Position numbers and translations under genes: made by a program. Below, in pieces: positions 16,911-25,827 of a DNA stretch of 64,000 bases (position 1 is the first letter of the stretch; each line of letters starts with the position of its first letter). Source of the DNA: Lachnospiraceae bacterium (GTDB lineage: Bacteria; Bacillota; Clostridia; Lachnospirales; Lachnospiraceae); the NCBI GenBank assembly GCA_024691425.1, contig JAILNQ010000123.1:1-64000 (forward strand), read 5' to 3'. Under the pieces are notes generated by a model. That model did not search any database, was not told where the DNA came from, and was given only the letters and a program-made list of their open reading frames with translations.

Positions 16911-19900
16911 TTACGTATAAGCTTTCTTATGTCTCTGCCTTCTCATCCTGCGGTGATGCTCAATAAGTATCAGCAGGCATGTCAGGGCTACTCCGAGCGC
17001 GATTACCGCTCCGGCAACAAGCCAGGCAACGAGTCCGTTCGCGGTGGTTACATCCTGTGCGATCGCATAGACGGAGAATCTGTCAGTCCTGAAGGTGATC
17101 GTCTCCGGATCGTCATCAAGGTCCGGAAGTACTTTGAGCTCTCCGTTATGAACTCTCAGCACCGAATAGGTCTTGCCGGACTTATAAATATCCTTCGGTA
17201 TCTGCATTATGACTTCCATCGTCGTCGGAAGCTCTGTGACTTTTTCCGTTAAGCCGTCAACGCTCTTCAGCATCGTTATGTCAAAATACTGCATAGGCTT
17301 CTTGCCGATCGCATTCTTCATGATCTTCACGGAAGGCTCATCCGGCTCGTCCTGGCTCGTGATGCTTACTGAAACATCCAGGTGGCCGCCCTTTACGAGC
17401 TTGGCAACATCATCATTCGAAAGCATCTTCTGGACAACGATATCAAGATCGGGGAGACTCGGGTTGATCTCTGAATCAGGCGTCTGCATGAGCTCATCGG
17501 GAGTCATGTTGTTGTAATCAACGCTCAGCATGCTTTCCGGCTCGAATTTATTGTATACGTATGCCCCGAGGTGGCCGGTATAGAACGCCGCATCCAGTAT
17601 CGTCATCGTATCTCCGTCCCTGACCATGTCGTTTACTTCATCGATAGTCTTTCCGAGGTATATGACAACATCCGACTCCGGCTCTGCTTCCGTCACCTCG
17701 GTTATTCCGAGCTGTTCATCGGTTGGAATCTCAATGTCCGAAAGGTCCATTTCCTCAACGAAGTTATCTCCGCCTTCTCCGTTCGCCGCCTCGTCAAGAT
17801 CAACGGTCGAGTTGTTCGTAGCGGTATTGTTGAGCGTCTTCTCGAGAGGCTTAACCTTATCGGCCTGAGTGACCTTGCCGGATGCTGCCGCTGCCGCTTT
17901 TCCGGCATCAGTCTGAACAAAAGCTGCAGCTATCATATGATTTGCATCAATGTTGCTGAATGTATAAGCAGAAACAGGTCCGACCTGGGCACCGTCTACT
18001 GCAACCGCAAGAATGGCAAATCCTGACTTCGGAGTGATCGTGTAAGTAACCGACTGGCCCTTCACAACCGTAAGCTTGCCTGAAGGGCTTATCGAACCGC
18101 CCGTCGTGGCAACGCCCGAAGACAGTTCATATGTGATCGCGCTGTTCTGAATGAAGACGCCGGTGATCGTGTAATCCTGTGAAACCTTATCTATAACATA
18201 TTGAGGGTTGCGACTTACATACTGTCCATTAGCCTGCCATCCGAGGAACGTATAACCGCTGGCCGGTGACGCGTTGATCGTGGTGCCTTCATTGAGCTTG
18301 AACGTTCCTCCTCCGGATACCGTTCCGCCCTCGCTCGGGTATGCAACGACCGTCAGCGTATGACTCGTCTTTTCGAAAGCAGCCGTGAACTTCCTGTCAA
18401 CCGTAAGATTCGTAAGCTTTACGGTAGCATCCTTGCTGACTATCGCATGTCCTTCCACCCATCCGGAGAATACGTATCCGTCACATGCTTTGGCGGATAT
18501 CGTCGTGCTTCCGCCGTACGGTATAGATCCGCCTCCTGCAACGACTCCTCCGTTAGGATTGTTCGAGCCGACGGATACAGTGACGTAATTCTGGCCGAAT
18601 ACGGCAGTGACATCCATGTTAGTCCTTACGTTCGTGATAGTGTAGTTTGTCGCGGTCGATACTGTCTTTCCGCCGATGACCCATCCGCCGAAGTAGAAAT
18701 TCTTATTCGGGATGGCCGAAAGCGTGACACTTCCGCCTTCCGCAACCGCACCGCCCCCGGTGACCTTACCGCCGTTTAAGGGGTTAGCATAGGCGTTGAC
18801 GTTATAGCTGCCGCTCTGTACGGAAACAACCGCCGTTCCCTTGACAGAAGGATCTACAGTAGTCGTGGCGAACACATTAATTGTCGATGAAGTCTCATTG
18901 CTCGCTATCATCAGGACACCGTCTTTCGAGATGGACGTTCCCGTTGAACTGTTTCCATTGATCGTCCAGATTATTTCATATATAAGATCGGCATTTCCGT
19001 TGACTTCCGCGTGGAAGCGTGCAGAAGCACCTTTTGCAAGAGCTATCCTTGCAGGTGTCACAGTTACGCTCGTGACCACTTCCTTCCTCGGTGTAACTGT
19101 TCCTGTTACGGTGAGCGTTAACGCTCTTGAGAAGTTCGGATCGTTATCATCGGCGAATTTCACGTACGCCGTGTACTCTCCCACTCCGAGACTTGAACTC
19201 ATGGAGATATTGAACTTTGTCGATTCTCCGGGATCTAAGCTCGTTGCATCACCGTGAAGCGTCATCGAGAACGCATTGTCCGCATCATTCGTCTTGGCGT
19301 ATATGAGATCTACATGAGTATTCCCTGTGTTAGTGATCACAACAGGGAAGTAGTCCCTCTGTTCACCGACCATGGCAGACCCGAAGCTCAGTCTTGAAAC
19401 TGTTCCGGCCCCGACTGTAGCAACAAGCGAGTAATTCTCTCCCTGCGCCGCTTTCTCCTTCTCTTCGGCCTTTGCGGCATCGGCTGCCTCCTGAGCTGCT
19501 TTCTTTGCTGCCTCTTCAGCAAGGCGCTGCGCTTCCTGAGCGGCTGCATCCGCTTCAGCCTTTTCCTGAGCTTCCTGAGCTTCCCTTGCGGCCTTCTCTG
19601 CCGCTTCCTGCCTTGCTGCCTCTTCAGCTGCCCTTCTTGCTTCCTCTTCAGGGTCCGGCTGAGGCGGAAGTACCGGAGGCATAGGGTCCGGAACTACAGG
19701 ATCGGGATCCACAGGTGCCGGTTCAACAGGCGCCGGATCATCCTGGGGATCATCCACCGGCATGTCGGGAACTTCCGGTTCAATCTGCGGCTCTTCATAT
19801 GACGGCTCCTCATAATCTCCGTCATCCGAGTAATCTTCCGCATGTACGATCATTGTGATGCCCGCTATATCGGAAACGAAAATCGTGACCGACAGAAGAA

Positions 19901-19931
19901 TCGCCATGATAAGTGCAATTGTTTTCTTCAT
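16911..19931 (-). CDS. Large membrane-anchored surface protein with Ig-like and InlB-type repeats
   Basis: 1006 residues. It has a signal-like N-terminus, an acidic Pro-rich stretch (about 32-95), and an Ala/Glu/Lys-rich helix, probably coiled coil (about 96-170). An ASH/choice-of-anchor-like beta domain (about 175-290) and a bacterial Ig-like domain (about 293-385) follow. About four glycine-rich beta repeats (about 390-690) with motifs such as GGKVTGGGAVAEGGSVTLSA and FxGW resemble divergent InlB B-repeats. A unique region (about 740-960) leads to a C-terminal helix with a basic tail (RRMRRQRHKK). No LPXTG motif is visible, so anchoring is by the helix. ATG 19931 has AAGGAGGAG upstream. Likely adhesion or structural; function unproven. 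Confidence 0.85.
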   Translation of the reverse strand: MKKTIALIMAILLSVTIFVSDIAGITMIVHAEDYSDDGDYEEPSYEEPQIEPEVPDMPVDDPQDDPAPVEPAPVDPDPVVPDPMPPVLPPQPDPEEEARRAAEEAARQEAAEKAAREAQEAQEKAEADAAAQEAQRLAEEAAKKAAQEAADAAKAEEKEKAAQGENYSLVATVGAGTVSRLSFGSAMVGEQRDYFPVVITNTGNTHVDLIYAKTNDADNAFSMTLHGDATSLDPGESTKFNISMSSSLGVGEYTAYVKFADDNDPNFSRALTLTVTGTVTPRKEVVTSVTVTPARIALAKGASARFHAEVNGNADLIYEIIWTINGNSSTGTSISKDGVLMIASNETSSTINVFATTTVDPSVKGTAVVSVQSGSYNVNAYANPLNGGKVTGGGAVAEGGSVTLSAIPNKNFYFGGWVIGGKTVSTATNYTITNVRTNMDVTAVFGQNYVTVSVGSNNPNGGVVAGGGSIPYGGSTTISAKACDGYVFSGWVEGHAIVSKDATVKLTNLTVDRKFTAAFEKTSHTLTVVAYPSEGGTVSGGGTFKLNEGTTINASPASGYTFLGWQANGQYVSRNPQYVIDKVSQDYTITGVFIQNSAITYELSSGVATTGGSISPSGKLTVVKGQSVTYTITPKSGFAILAVAVDGAQVGPVSAYTFSNIDANHMIAAAFVQTDAGKAAAAASGKVTQADKVKPLEKTLNNTATNNSTVDLDEAANGEGGDNFVEEMDLSDIEIPTDEQLGITEVTEAEPESDVVIYLGKTIDEVNDMVRDGDTMTILDAAFYTGHLGAYVYNKFEPESMLSVDYNNMTPDELMQTPDSEINPSLPDLDIVVQKMLSNDDVAKLVKGGHLDVSVSITSQDEPDEPSVKIMKNAIGKKPMQYFDITMLKSVDGLTEKVTELPTTMEVIMQIPKDIYKSGKTYSVLRVHNGELKVLPDLDDDPETITFRTDRFSVYAIAQDVTTANGLVAWLVAGAVIALGVALTCLLILIEHHRRMRRQRHKKAYT

Positions 19932-20068
19932 AAGTATGCTCCTCCTTATGAACATCGGCCCATCAGCCAATGCAGCATGTCCTGCCCGACGTATCCACTG
20001 GGATATGCTCTTGAAATATTACATATATCAAAGAATGTTATGTATCTACGACATTCCTATCCATAATA

Positions 20069-20097
20069 TACATACTATATATTGTATGTTTTGTCAA
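20069..20097 (-). promoter_or_regulatory. Promoter of the surface protein gene with a palindrome in the spacer
   Basis: On the minus strand, TTGACA (20092-20097) is followed after 17 bases by TATGTA (20069-20074), a weak -10; TATATT or TATTAT a few bases on are alternatives. A palindrome ACATAC-N8-GTATGT (20070-20089) fills the spacer. The dyad could bind a regulator. Confidence 0.45.
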
Positions 20098-20182
20098 AGA
20101 AGAATACCATAATTCTGTCCTTTTTCCAAGTTTTTCATCACATCATCTGCAAAATGTCACCATCTTCCGATCATCCTCTTGC

Positions 20183-20211
20183 TTGTTACTATTTTCACAA
20201 TTTGATATAAT
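20183..20211 (+). promoter_or_regulatory. Promoter of the hydrogenase operon
   Basis: TTGTTA (20183-20188) and TATAAT (20206-20211) are separated by 17 bases. The predicted start near 20218 gives a leader of about 22 bases before the start codon at 20240, which has AGGAGG 5 bases upstream. Confidence 0.7.
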
Positions 20212-20239
20212 GTACATTATCACACGAACAGGAGGCGCT

Positions 20240-20719
20240 ATGCTGGACAGATCATTTTTTGAAAAAGCGGATGAGTTCATCGCCGCTCACGGAAAAGGGA
20301 AGGAATCCCTTATTCCGATAATGCAGGATATCCAAGCGGAATACCGCTATATTCCGCCCGAGCTTCTGACCTATGTGGCAAAAAACATAGGCATTACAGA
20401 GGCAAAGGCTTATTCTGTAGCGACTTTCTACGAGAATTTCTCTTTCGACAGCAAGGGGAAATACGTCATCAAAGTATGCGACGGAACGGCCTGTCACGTC
20501 AGGAAGAGCACTCTCATACTCGAGCGCCTTCGCAAAGAGCTCGGACTTTCTGAGAAAAAGAACACGACCGACGACATGATGTTCACGGTAGAGACAGTGT
20601 CATGCTTAGGAGCATGCGGCCTTGCGCCCGTCATGACTGTTAACGACGTCGTTCATCCCGCCATGACTCCCGACAAGGTTTCCGAGACCATCAAGAAGAT
20701 CAAGGAGGACGAGGCATGA
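20240..20719 (+). CDS. NAD-linked hydrogenase subunit, NuoE-like
   Basis: Thioredoxin-like [2Fe-2S] subunit of 159 residues, comparable to HndA/HydC and NuoE. The four cluster ligands are Cys80 and Cys85 (CDGTACH) and Cys122 and Cys126 (CLGACG). The N-terminal helical region includes IMQDIQAEYRYIPPELL, characteristic of the family. The start at 20240 has AGGAGG 5 bases upstream and a promoter just before. It passes electrons between the NuoF-like subunit and the complex. It overlaps the next gene by 4 bases (ATGA). Confidence 0.93.
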   Translation: MLDRSFFEKADEFIAAHGKGKESLIPIMQDIQAEYRYIPPELLTYVAKNIGITEAKAYSVATFYENFSFDSKGKYVIKVCDGTACHVRKSTLILERLRKELGLSEKKNTTDDMMFTVETVSCLGACGLAPVMTVNDVVHPAMTPDKVSETIKKIKEDEA

Positions 20720-22596
20720 ACAGACTGAAATCACGCGAAGACCTGTCGGAAGTCCGCCGGCTTTCCGAAGAACGAGTCGAGGGGATGCGCTGCCGCATAC
20801 TCATCTGTGCCGGAACAGGCTGTCTTGCCGGAGGTTCCCAGAAGATATACGAGAAAATGTGCAGCCTCTGCGGCAATGACCCTGACGCAGAAATAGTATT
20901 CGGACCGGAAGCGGCCCACAAAGACGGCATTGACGTAGAGAAAAGCGGATGTCACGGCTTCTGTGAGATGGGGCCGCTCGTTCGCATCGAGCCGTACAAC
21001 TACCTGTACATAAAAGTTAAGCCTGAAGACTGCGACGAGATATACAATACGACCGTTCTTAACGGAAAACCTGTTGAAAGGCTTCTTTACAGCATGAACG
21101 GAGTGACCTATCCCGCTCAGGAGGAGATACCCTTCTATGCGAAGCAGATGAGGCTCGTCCTCAAGAACTGCGGTCACATCGGCGCCGAGCATATAGAGGA
21201 ATCCCTTGCTTTCGACGGATACAAGGCTCTCGAAAAAGCTCTTTTTGAAATGACTCCCGATGAAGTCATCGATGTCATCTACGATTCGAACCTCAGAGGG
21301 CGCGGAGGCGGCGGCTTCCAGACCGGGTATAAGTGGAAACAGGTCGCAAGACAGGCAGAAACCACGAGATACATCGTCTGCAACGGCGATGAGGGCGATC
21401 CCGGTGCTTTCATGGACAGAAGCGTCATGGAAGGCGATCCCCATAAAATGATAGAAGGCATGCTGATCGCGGCATATGCAGTATCTGCACATGAAGGCTA
21501 CATATACGTGCGTGCTGAATACCCGCTTGCAGTGTCAAGGCTTAAGATCGCCATAGCTCAGGCGGAGGACGCCGGACTCATCGGTGACGACATACTCGGC
21601 TCCGGATTTTCGTTCAGGCTTCATATAAATAAGGGAGCCGGCGCTTTCGTATGCGGTGAGGGAAGCGCGTTGACCGCATCAATAGAAGGCGAGCGCGGAA
21701 TGCCGAGGACAAAGCCGCCCCGTACGGTTGAGCAGGGCCTGTTCGGCAAGCCCACAGTTCTCAACAACGTTGAAACATATGCGAACGTTCCTATGATAAT
21801 AATGAACGGTTCCGACTGGTATCACACGATCGGCACCGAGAAGAGCCCGGGAACGAAAGCATTCGCGGTTACCGGAAGCATAAACAACACCGGACTTATA
21901 GAGGTTCCGATGGGAACGACATTGCGTGAGATAATTTACGACATAGGCGGAGGCATAAAAGGCGGCAAAAACTTCAAGGCCGTGCAGATCGGAGGTCCTT
22001 CCGGAGGATGCCTGATCTCCTCGGATCTCGATGTTCCGCTTGATTTTGACTCCCTTAAGGCAAAAGGCGCCATGATAGGCTCGGGCGGTCTCGTCATCAT
22101 GGACGAGGACACCTGCATGGTCGAAGTGGCAAGGTTCTTCATGAACTTCACACAGAACGAGAGCTGCGGCAAATGCGTTCCATGCCGTGAAGGCACGATG
22201 CGCATGCTCGAGATTCTCGAAGATATTGTGGGTGGACGGGGCACCATGGAGCAGCTCGACCTTCTCGAAGAGCTCGGCCTTGCCATAACCGATACCGCTC
22301 TGTGCGGTCTCGGAAAATCGGCCGCCCTTCCCGTGTTATCCACTCTCAGGGTATTCCGTGATGAATACGAGGAGCACGTCAAGGAAAAGAAATGCCGGAC
22401 CGGCACATGCAAAGCTCTGTCCAGCTTTACCATTTCACCGGATCTGTGCAAAGGATGCAGCAAATGCGCAAGGAACTGCCCGGTAGGTGCTATCAGCGGA
22501 GAGCTTAAATCGCCGTTTACGATAGATCAGAGCAAATGCATAAAATGCGGCGCCTGCGCAGACAACTGTCCTTTCGGGGCAATATCGCGAGGATAA
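20716..22596 (+). CDS. NAD-linked hydrogenase flavoprotein subunit, NuoF-like
   Basis: 626 residues, the HndC/HydB type. It has an N-terminal [2Fe-2S] thioredoxin-like domain (about 20-115, CAGTGCLAGG then CHGFCEMGP). The NuoF core binds FMN and NAD(H) (GRGGGGFQTGYKW near 196-208, GDEGDPGAFMDR, GAGAFVCGEGSAL). The SLBB domain and the cluster motif SCGKCVPCREG follow. Two C-terminal ferredoxin clusters (CKGCSKCARNCP and CIKCGACADNCP) complete it. The cytoplasmic trimer with the flanking genes is the electron-bifurcating or confurcating type. Whether it bifurcates between NAD and ferredoxin is family knowledge, not shown here. Confidence 0.95.
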   Translation: MNRLKSREDLSEVRRLSEERVEGMRCRILICAGTGCLAGGSQKIYEKMCSLCGNDPDAEIVFGPEAAHKDGIDVEKSGCHGFCEMGPLVRIEPYNYLYIKVKPEDCDEIYNTTVLNGKPVERLLYSMNGVTYPAQEEIPFYAKQMRLVLKNCGHIGAEHIEESLAFDGYKALEKALFEMTPDEVIDVIYDSNLRGRGGGGFQTGYKWKQVARQAETTRYIVCNGDEGDPGAFMDRSVMEGDPHKMIEGMLIAAYAVSAHEGYIYVRAEYPLAVSRLKIAIAQAEDAGLIGDDILGSGFSFRLHINKGAGAFVCGEGSALTASIEGERGMPRTKPPRTVEQGLFGKPTVLNNVETYANVPMIIMNGSDWYHTIGTEKSPGTKAFAVTGSINNTGLIEVPMGTTLREIIYDIGGGIKGGKNFKAVQIGGPSGGCLISSDLDVPLDFDSLKAKGAMIGSGGLVIMDEDTCMVEVARFFMNFTQNESCGKCVPCREGTMRMLEILEDIVGGRGTMEQLDLLEELGLAITDTALCGLGKSAALPVLSTLRVFRDEYEEHVKEKKCRTGTCKALSSFTISPDLCKGCSKCARNCPVGAISGELKSPFTIDQSKCIKCGACADNCPFGAISRG

Positions 22597-22614
22597 CGGT
22601 TTTTGGAGGATACT

Positions 22615-24300
22615 ATGGAATATATGACAATAGACGGCATCAAGGTGCCGATAGAGGATGAAAAGAACATCCTTTCACTTATAAGAAAAGCCGGAATAGA
22701 CATTCCCACATTCTGCTACCACTCGGATCTGTCCATATACGGCGCATGCAGGATGTGCATGGTCGAAGACGACAGAGGCAGGATGTTCGCTTCCTGCTCG
22801 GAGCAGCCGCGTCCCGGAATGGTCATCCATACGAACACGAAAAAGCTCCAGCAGTACAGAAAGCTCATCATAGAGCTTCTTCTGTCGGCGCACTGCAGGG
22901 ACTGTACTACCTGCACGAAAAACGGAATGTGCGAACTCCAGAGCCTTGCGTACCGCGTCGGCGTCCATGCCGTCAGGTTCACAAACAATAAAGAAGAGCT
23001 TCCTATCGATATGAGCTCGAACTGCATAGTACGCGACCCGAACAAATGCATACTCTGCGGCGACTGTGTCAGAACGTGCTCCGAAAATCAGGGGATCGGT
23101 GCTATCGATTTTGCCCACAGAGGCTCAAAGATGCAGATCACTCCGGCCTTCGGCGCCAACCTGTGCGACACGGACTGCGTAGGATGCGGACAGTGCGCGG
23201 TCGTATGCCCGACTGCCGCGATATCCATAAGAACGAACGTTACTGAGGTATGGGATGCGATAGAGGATCCGAAGAAGCGTGTCGTTGCTCAGATAGCTCC
23301 TGCGGTAAGAATAGCGGTCGGCGACAAATTCGGTCTTCCGAAGGGCGTCAACGCCATGGGTAAGCTCGTCAAAGCGCTCAGGATCATGGGATTTGATGAA
23401 GTATATGACACGAACTTCGGAGCGGACCTTACTGTAATGGAAGAATCAAAGGAATTCGCCGAAAGACTCAAGTCCGGCGAGAACCTTCCTCTTTTCACAT
23501 CATGCTGTCCCGCATGGGTGAAATTCTGCGAGAACAGATACCCTGAGTTTACTAAGAACATCAGCACCTGCCGTTCACCGATGAGCATGTTCTCGCCTGT
23601 CATAAAGGAATATTTTGCTGAGAAGGACAAGGAAGAAGGCAAGGAGACTTATAATGTTGCAATTATGCCCTGCACGGCCAAGAAGGCAGAGATTCTGCGT
23701 ACCGATAACTGCACTGGGGACAGGCAGGATACCGATATCGTAATAACCACTCAGGAAATAATCCGGATGATCCGTCAGGTCGGAATAAAGTTCGAGAACC
23801 TCGAGAGCGAGGCATGTGACATGCCGTTCTCGATGGCATCGGGCGGCGCTTCGATCTTCGGTATAACCGGCGGCGTTACCGAAGCGGTTCTTCGGTATAT
23901 GTCACCCGAGAAGGATCATACCGCCATTGAGAACATCAAATATTCGGGAATCCGCGGAAAAGCCGGATTCAAGGAAGCTTCCGTGACGTTCGGTGACAGG
24001 ACGCTCAACATCGCAGTCGTCCACGGACTTAAGAACGCTTCGGATCTCATTGAGGACATAAAAGCAGGGAAGGCACATTACGATTTCGTTGAAGTGATGG
24101 CCTGCAGGAGAGGCTGCATACTCGGTGGCGGACAGCCCGTTCCTATGGGGCCTGCCACGAGAACCGCTAGAATGGACGGAATATATCAGGTCGACCAGCT
24201 CTCAAGCATACGCTATACAGACGAGAATCCGCTTATCGACCATATATGGAATGACATCATAAAAGGCAGGGAGCATGAGCTTCTTCACAGGAACATGTGA
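22615..24300 (+). CDS. [FeFe]-hydrogenase catalytic subunit (NADH-dependent, group A)
   Basis: 561 residues. The N-terminal [2Fe-2S] ferredoxin domain has CYHSDLSIYGACRMC. A His/Cys cluster segment HCRDCTTCTKNGMC (about 93-106) and two [4Fe-4S] clusters (CILCGDCVRTC near 145-155; CVGCGQCAVVC near 188-198) follow. The H-cluster domain has all three signatures: TSCCPAW (295-301), MPCTAKKAE (351-359) and EVMACRRGCILGGGQP (493-508). Cys298 is the expected proton-transfer residue. I chose ATG 22615, preceded by GGAGG, over an in-frame TTG at 22603. Maturases HydE, HydF and HydG are not in this window. The gene ends 3 bases from the convergent clpX stop. Confidence 0.96.
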   Translation: MEYMTIDGIKVPIEDEKNILSLIRKAGIDIPTFCYHSDLSIYGACRMCMVEDDRGRMFASCSEQPRPGMVIHTNTKKLQQYRKLIIELLLSAHCRDCTTCTKNGMCELQSLAYRVGVHAVRFTNNKEELPIDMSSNCIVRDPNKCILCGDCVRTCSENQGIGAIDFAHRGSKMQITPAFGANLCDTDCVGCGQCAVVCPTAAISIRTNVTEVWDAIEDPKKRVVAQIAPAVRIAVGDKFGLPKGVNAMGKLVKALRIMGFDEVYDTNFGADLTVMEESKEFAERLKSGENLPLFTSCCPAWVKFCENRYPEFTKNISTCRSPMSMFSPVIKEYFAEKDKEEGKETYNVAIMPCTAKKAEILRTDNCTGDRQDTDIVITTQEIIRMIRQVGIKFENLESEACDMPFSMASGGASIFGITGGVTEAVLRYMSPEKDHTAIENIKYSGIRGKAGFKEASVTFGDRTLNIAVVHGLKNASDLIEDIKAGKAHYDFVEVMACRRGCILGGGQPVPMGPATRTARMDGIYQVDQLSSIRYTDENPLIDHIWNDIIKGREHELLHRNM

Positions 24301-24303
24301 TAA

Positions 24304-25824
24304 CTAGCCTCTTGTTTCGATGACAGGAGCACCTTTTCCTTCAAGGTAATCCGCGGTGATGGTCACACGTCCTATGTTGTCATCTTTCGGAATCTCATAC
24401 ATGATATCGAGCATGATATCTTCTATTATGGACCGGAGCGCTCGCGCTCCGGTATCCTTTTCCTGGGCCTTCTTTGCGATGGAAAGAAGGGCGTCATCCG
24501 TGAAGACAAGGTCGACCTCATCCATCGAAAGAAGCTTCTGATACTGCTTGATTATCGCATTCTTAGGCTCCTTCAGGATATCCACGAGCATTTCATCGGT
24601 AAGACCCTGCATCGTGCAGATCACAGGAAGCCTGCCGACGAACTCTGGAATCATGCCGAATTTCTTTATATCCTCAACGGTAACCTCCGAAAGGATGTCC
24701 TTACGCTTGTCTAAAACATCCTTCAGCTCGGCGTTAAAGCCTATCGAAGTCTGCTTCCGAAGGCGTCTTTTGATTATCTCATCAAGATCCGGGAAAGCTC
24801 CGCCGCATACGAACAGTATGTTTCTCGTGTCAACGGTCGCGAGCGGCACCATAGCGTTCTTCGAGTTCGCCCCGATCGGAACCTCGACCTCGGCGCCCTC
24901 AAGGATCTTCAGCATGCCCTGCTGTACGCTCTCTCCCGAGACATCTCTTGAATGGGAATTCTTCTTCTTTGCTATCTTATCTATCTCATCGATGAATATT
25001 ATGCCGGTTTCGGCCTTTTCGACGTCATTGTCTGCCGCCGCAAGGAGCTTCGATACGACCGATTCGATGTCATCGCCTATATAGCCGGCCTCCGTGAGGC
25101 TTGTAGCATCGGTGATGGCAAGCGGCACATCAAGCAGCTTCGCGAGCGTCTTAACCAGATAGGTCTTGCCGCAGCCGGTCGGTCCGATGAGCAGCATGTT
25201 CGACTTCTCTATCTCAACATCCCTTAAACGCTCTTCAAAGTCCTCAGGCTTCATCGTCTCCGCCGCAACGCGCTTGTAATGATTGTATACAGCAACGGAC
25301 ATGACCTTTTTTGCCTGTTCCTGCCCTATCACGTACTCATCCAGCAGCTCTTTGATCTTATGAGGCAGGGGAATGTTCTTAATATCGATAACAGGTGTCT
25401 TTTTATTCTCGCCGCTCTTTTTTTTGACGTTCTGGCCTCCGAACATCATGTTCTGGAGGTCCGCCATGTTCAGAAAACCGACATTCGGAAGTCCGAAACC
25501 GCCCGCAAATCTGACGGATCCGCCTTTGCCTGGCTTATCATTCTGTTCACCCTCTTCAGGCTCATCTCCCTTTCCAGGCTCAGCCTTTTCTCCGTCATGT
25601 TCAGGGGTGTTATTTTTTTCTTCGGATTTAACAGCGGGTGTTATTCCCGCCGTAAAGCTTGCTATGTTGTCCGAATTTCTTGTGATGGCCGTCAGCTTCT
25701 CGGCCATCTTCATCGCATTGTCAAGGCAGCTGCCGCAGACCTTGAGTCCTCCTCCGACCGGTATAAGCTCTCCAGTCTCCTCCTCAGGTCTTCCGCAGAG
25801 GCTGCAGTATTTACTGTCACTCAT
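24304..25824 (-). CDS. clpX: ATP-dependent Clp protease ATP-binding subunit ClpX
   Basis: AAA+ unfoldase of 506 residues that feeds substrates to ClpP. It has a four-Cys zinc domain (Cys7, Cys10, Cys30, Cys33), Walker A GPTGCGKT (214-221), pore loop GYIG (247-250), Walker B IIFIDEID (275-282) and the ClpP-docking IGF loop (361-363). ClpX is usually about 420 residues. The excess is a charged then glycine-rich linker (about 65-145) between the zinc domain and AAA+ core. The pore loop has Ile for the usual Val. clpP is not adjacent. It lies 3 bases after a glycosyltransferase gene, as the last gene of the polysaccharide run. Confidence 0.92.
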   Translation of the reverse strand: MSDSKYCSLCGRPEEETGELIPVGGGLKVCGSCLDNAMKMAEKLTAITRNSDNIASFTAGITPAVKSEEKNNTPEHDGEKAEPGKGDEPEEGEQNDKPGKGGSVRFAGGFGLPNVGFLNMADLQNMMFGGQNVKKKSGENKKTPVIDIKNIPLPHKIKELLDEYVIGQEQAKKVMSVAVYNHYKRVAAETMKPEDFEERLRDVEIEKSNMLLIGPTGCGKTYLVKTLAKLLDVPLAITDATSLTEAGYIGDDIESVVSKLLAAADNDVEKAETGIIFIDEIDKIAKKKNSHSRDVSGESVQQGMLKILEGAEVEVPIGANSKNAMVPLATVDTRNILFVCGGAFPDLDEIIKRRLRKQTSIGFNAELKDVLDKRKDILSEVTVEDIKKFGMIPEFVGRLPVICTMQGLTDEMLVDILKEPKNAIIKQYQKLLSMDEVDLVFTDDALLSIAKKAQEKDTGARALRSIIEDIMLDIMYEIPKDDNIGRVTITADYLEGKGAPVIETRG

Positions 25825-25827
25825 ATC

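Larger units (their letters stand above)
19932..20239. other. Divergent intergenic region (308 bases)
   Basis: Separates the surface protein gene (minus) from the hydrogenase operon (plus). It is AT-rich in the middle and contains one promoter for each side. No ORF with a plausible ribosome site and no tRNA is visible. Bases 20098-20182 hold nothing I can identify. Confidence 0.7.
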
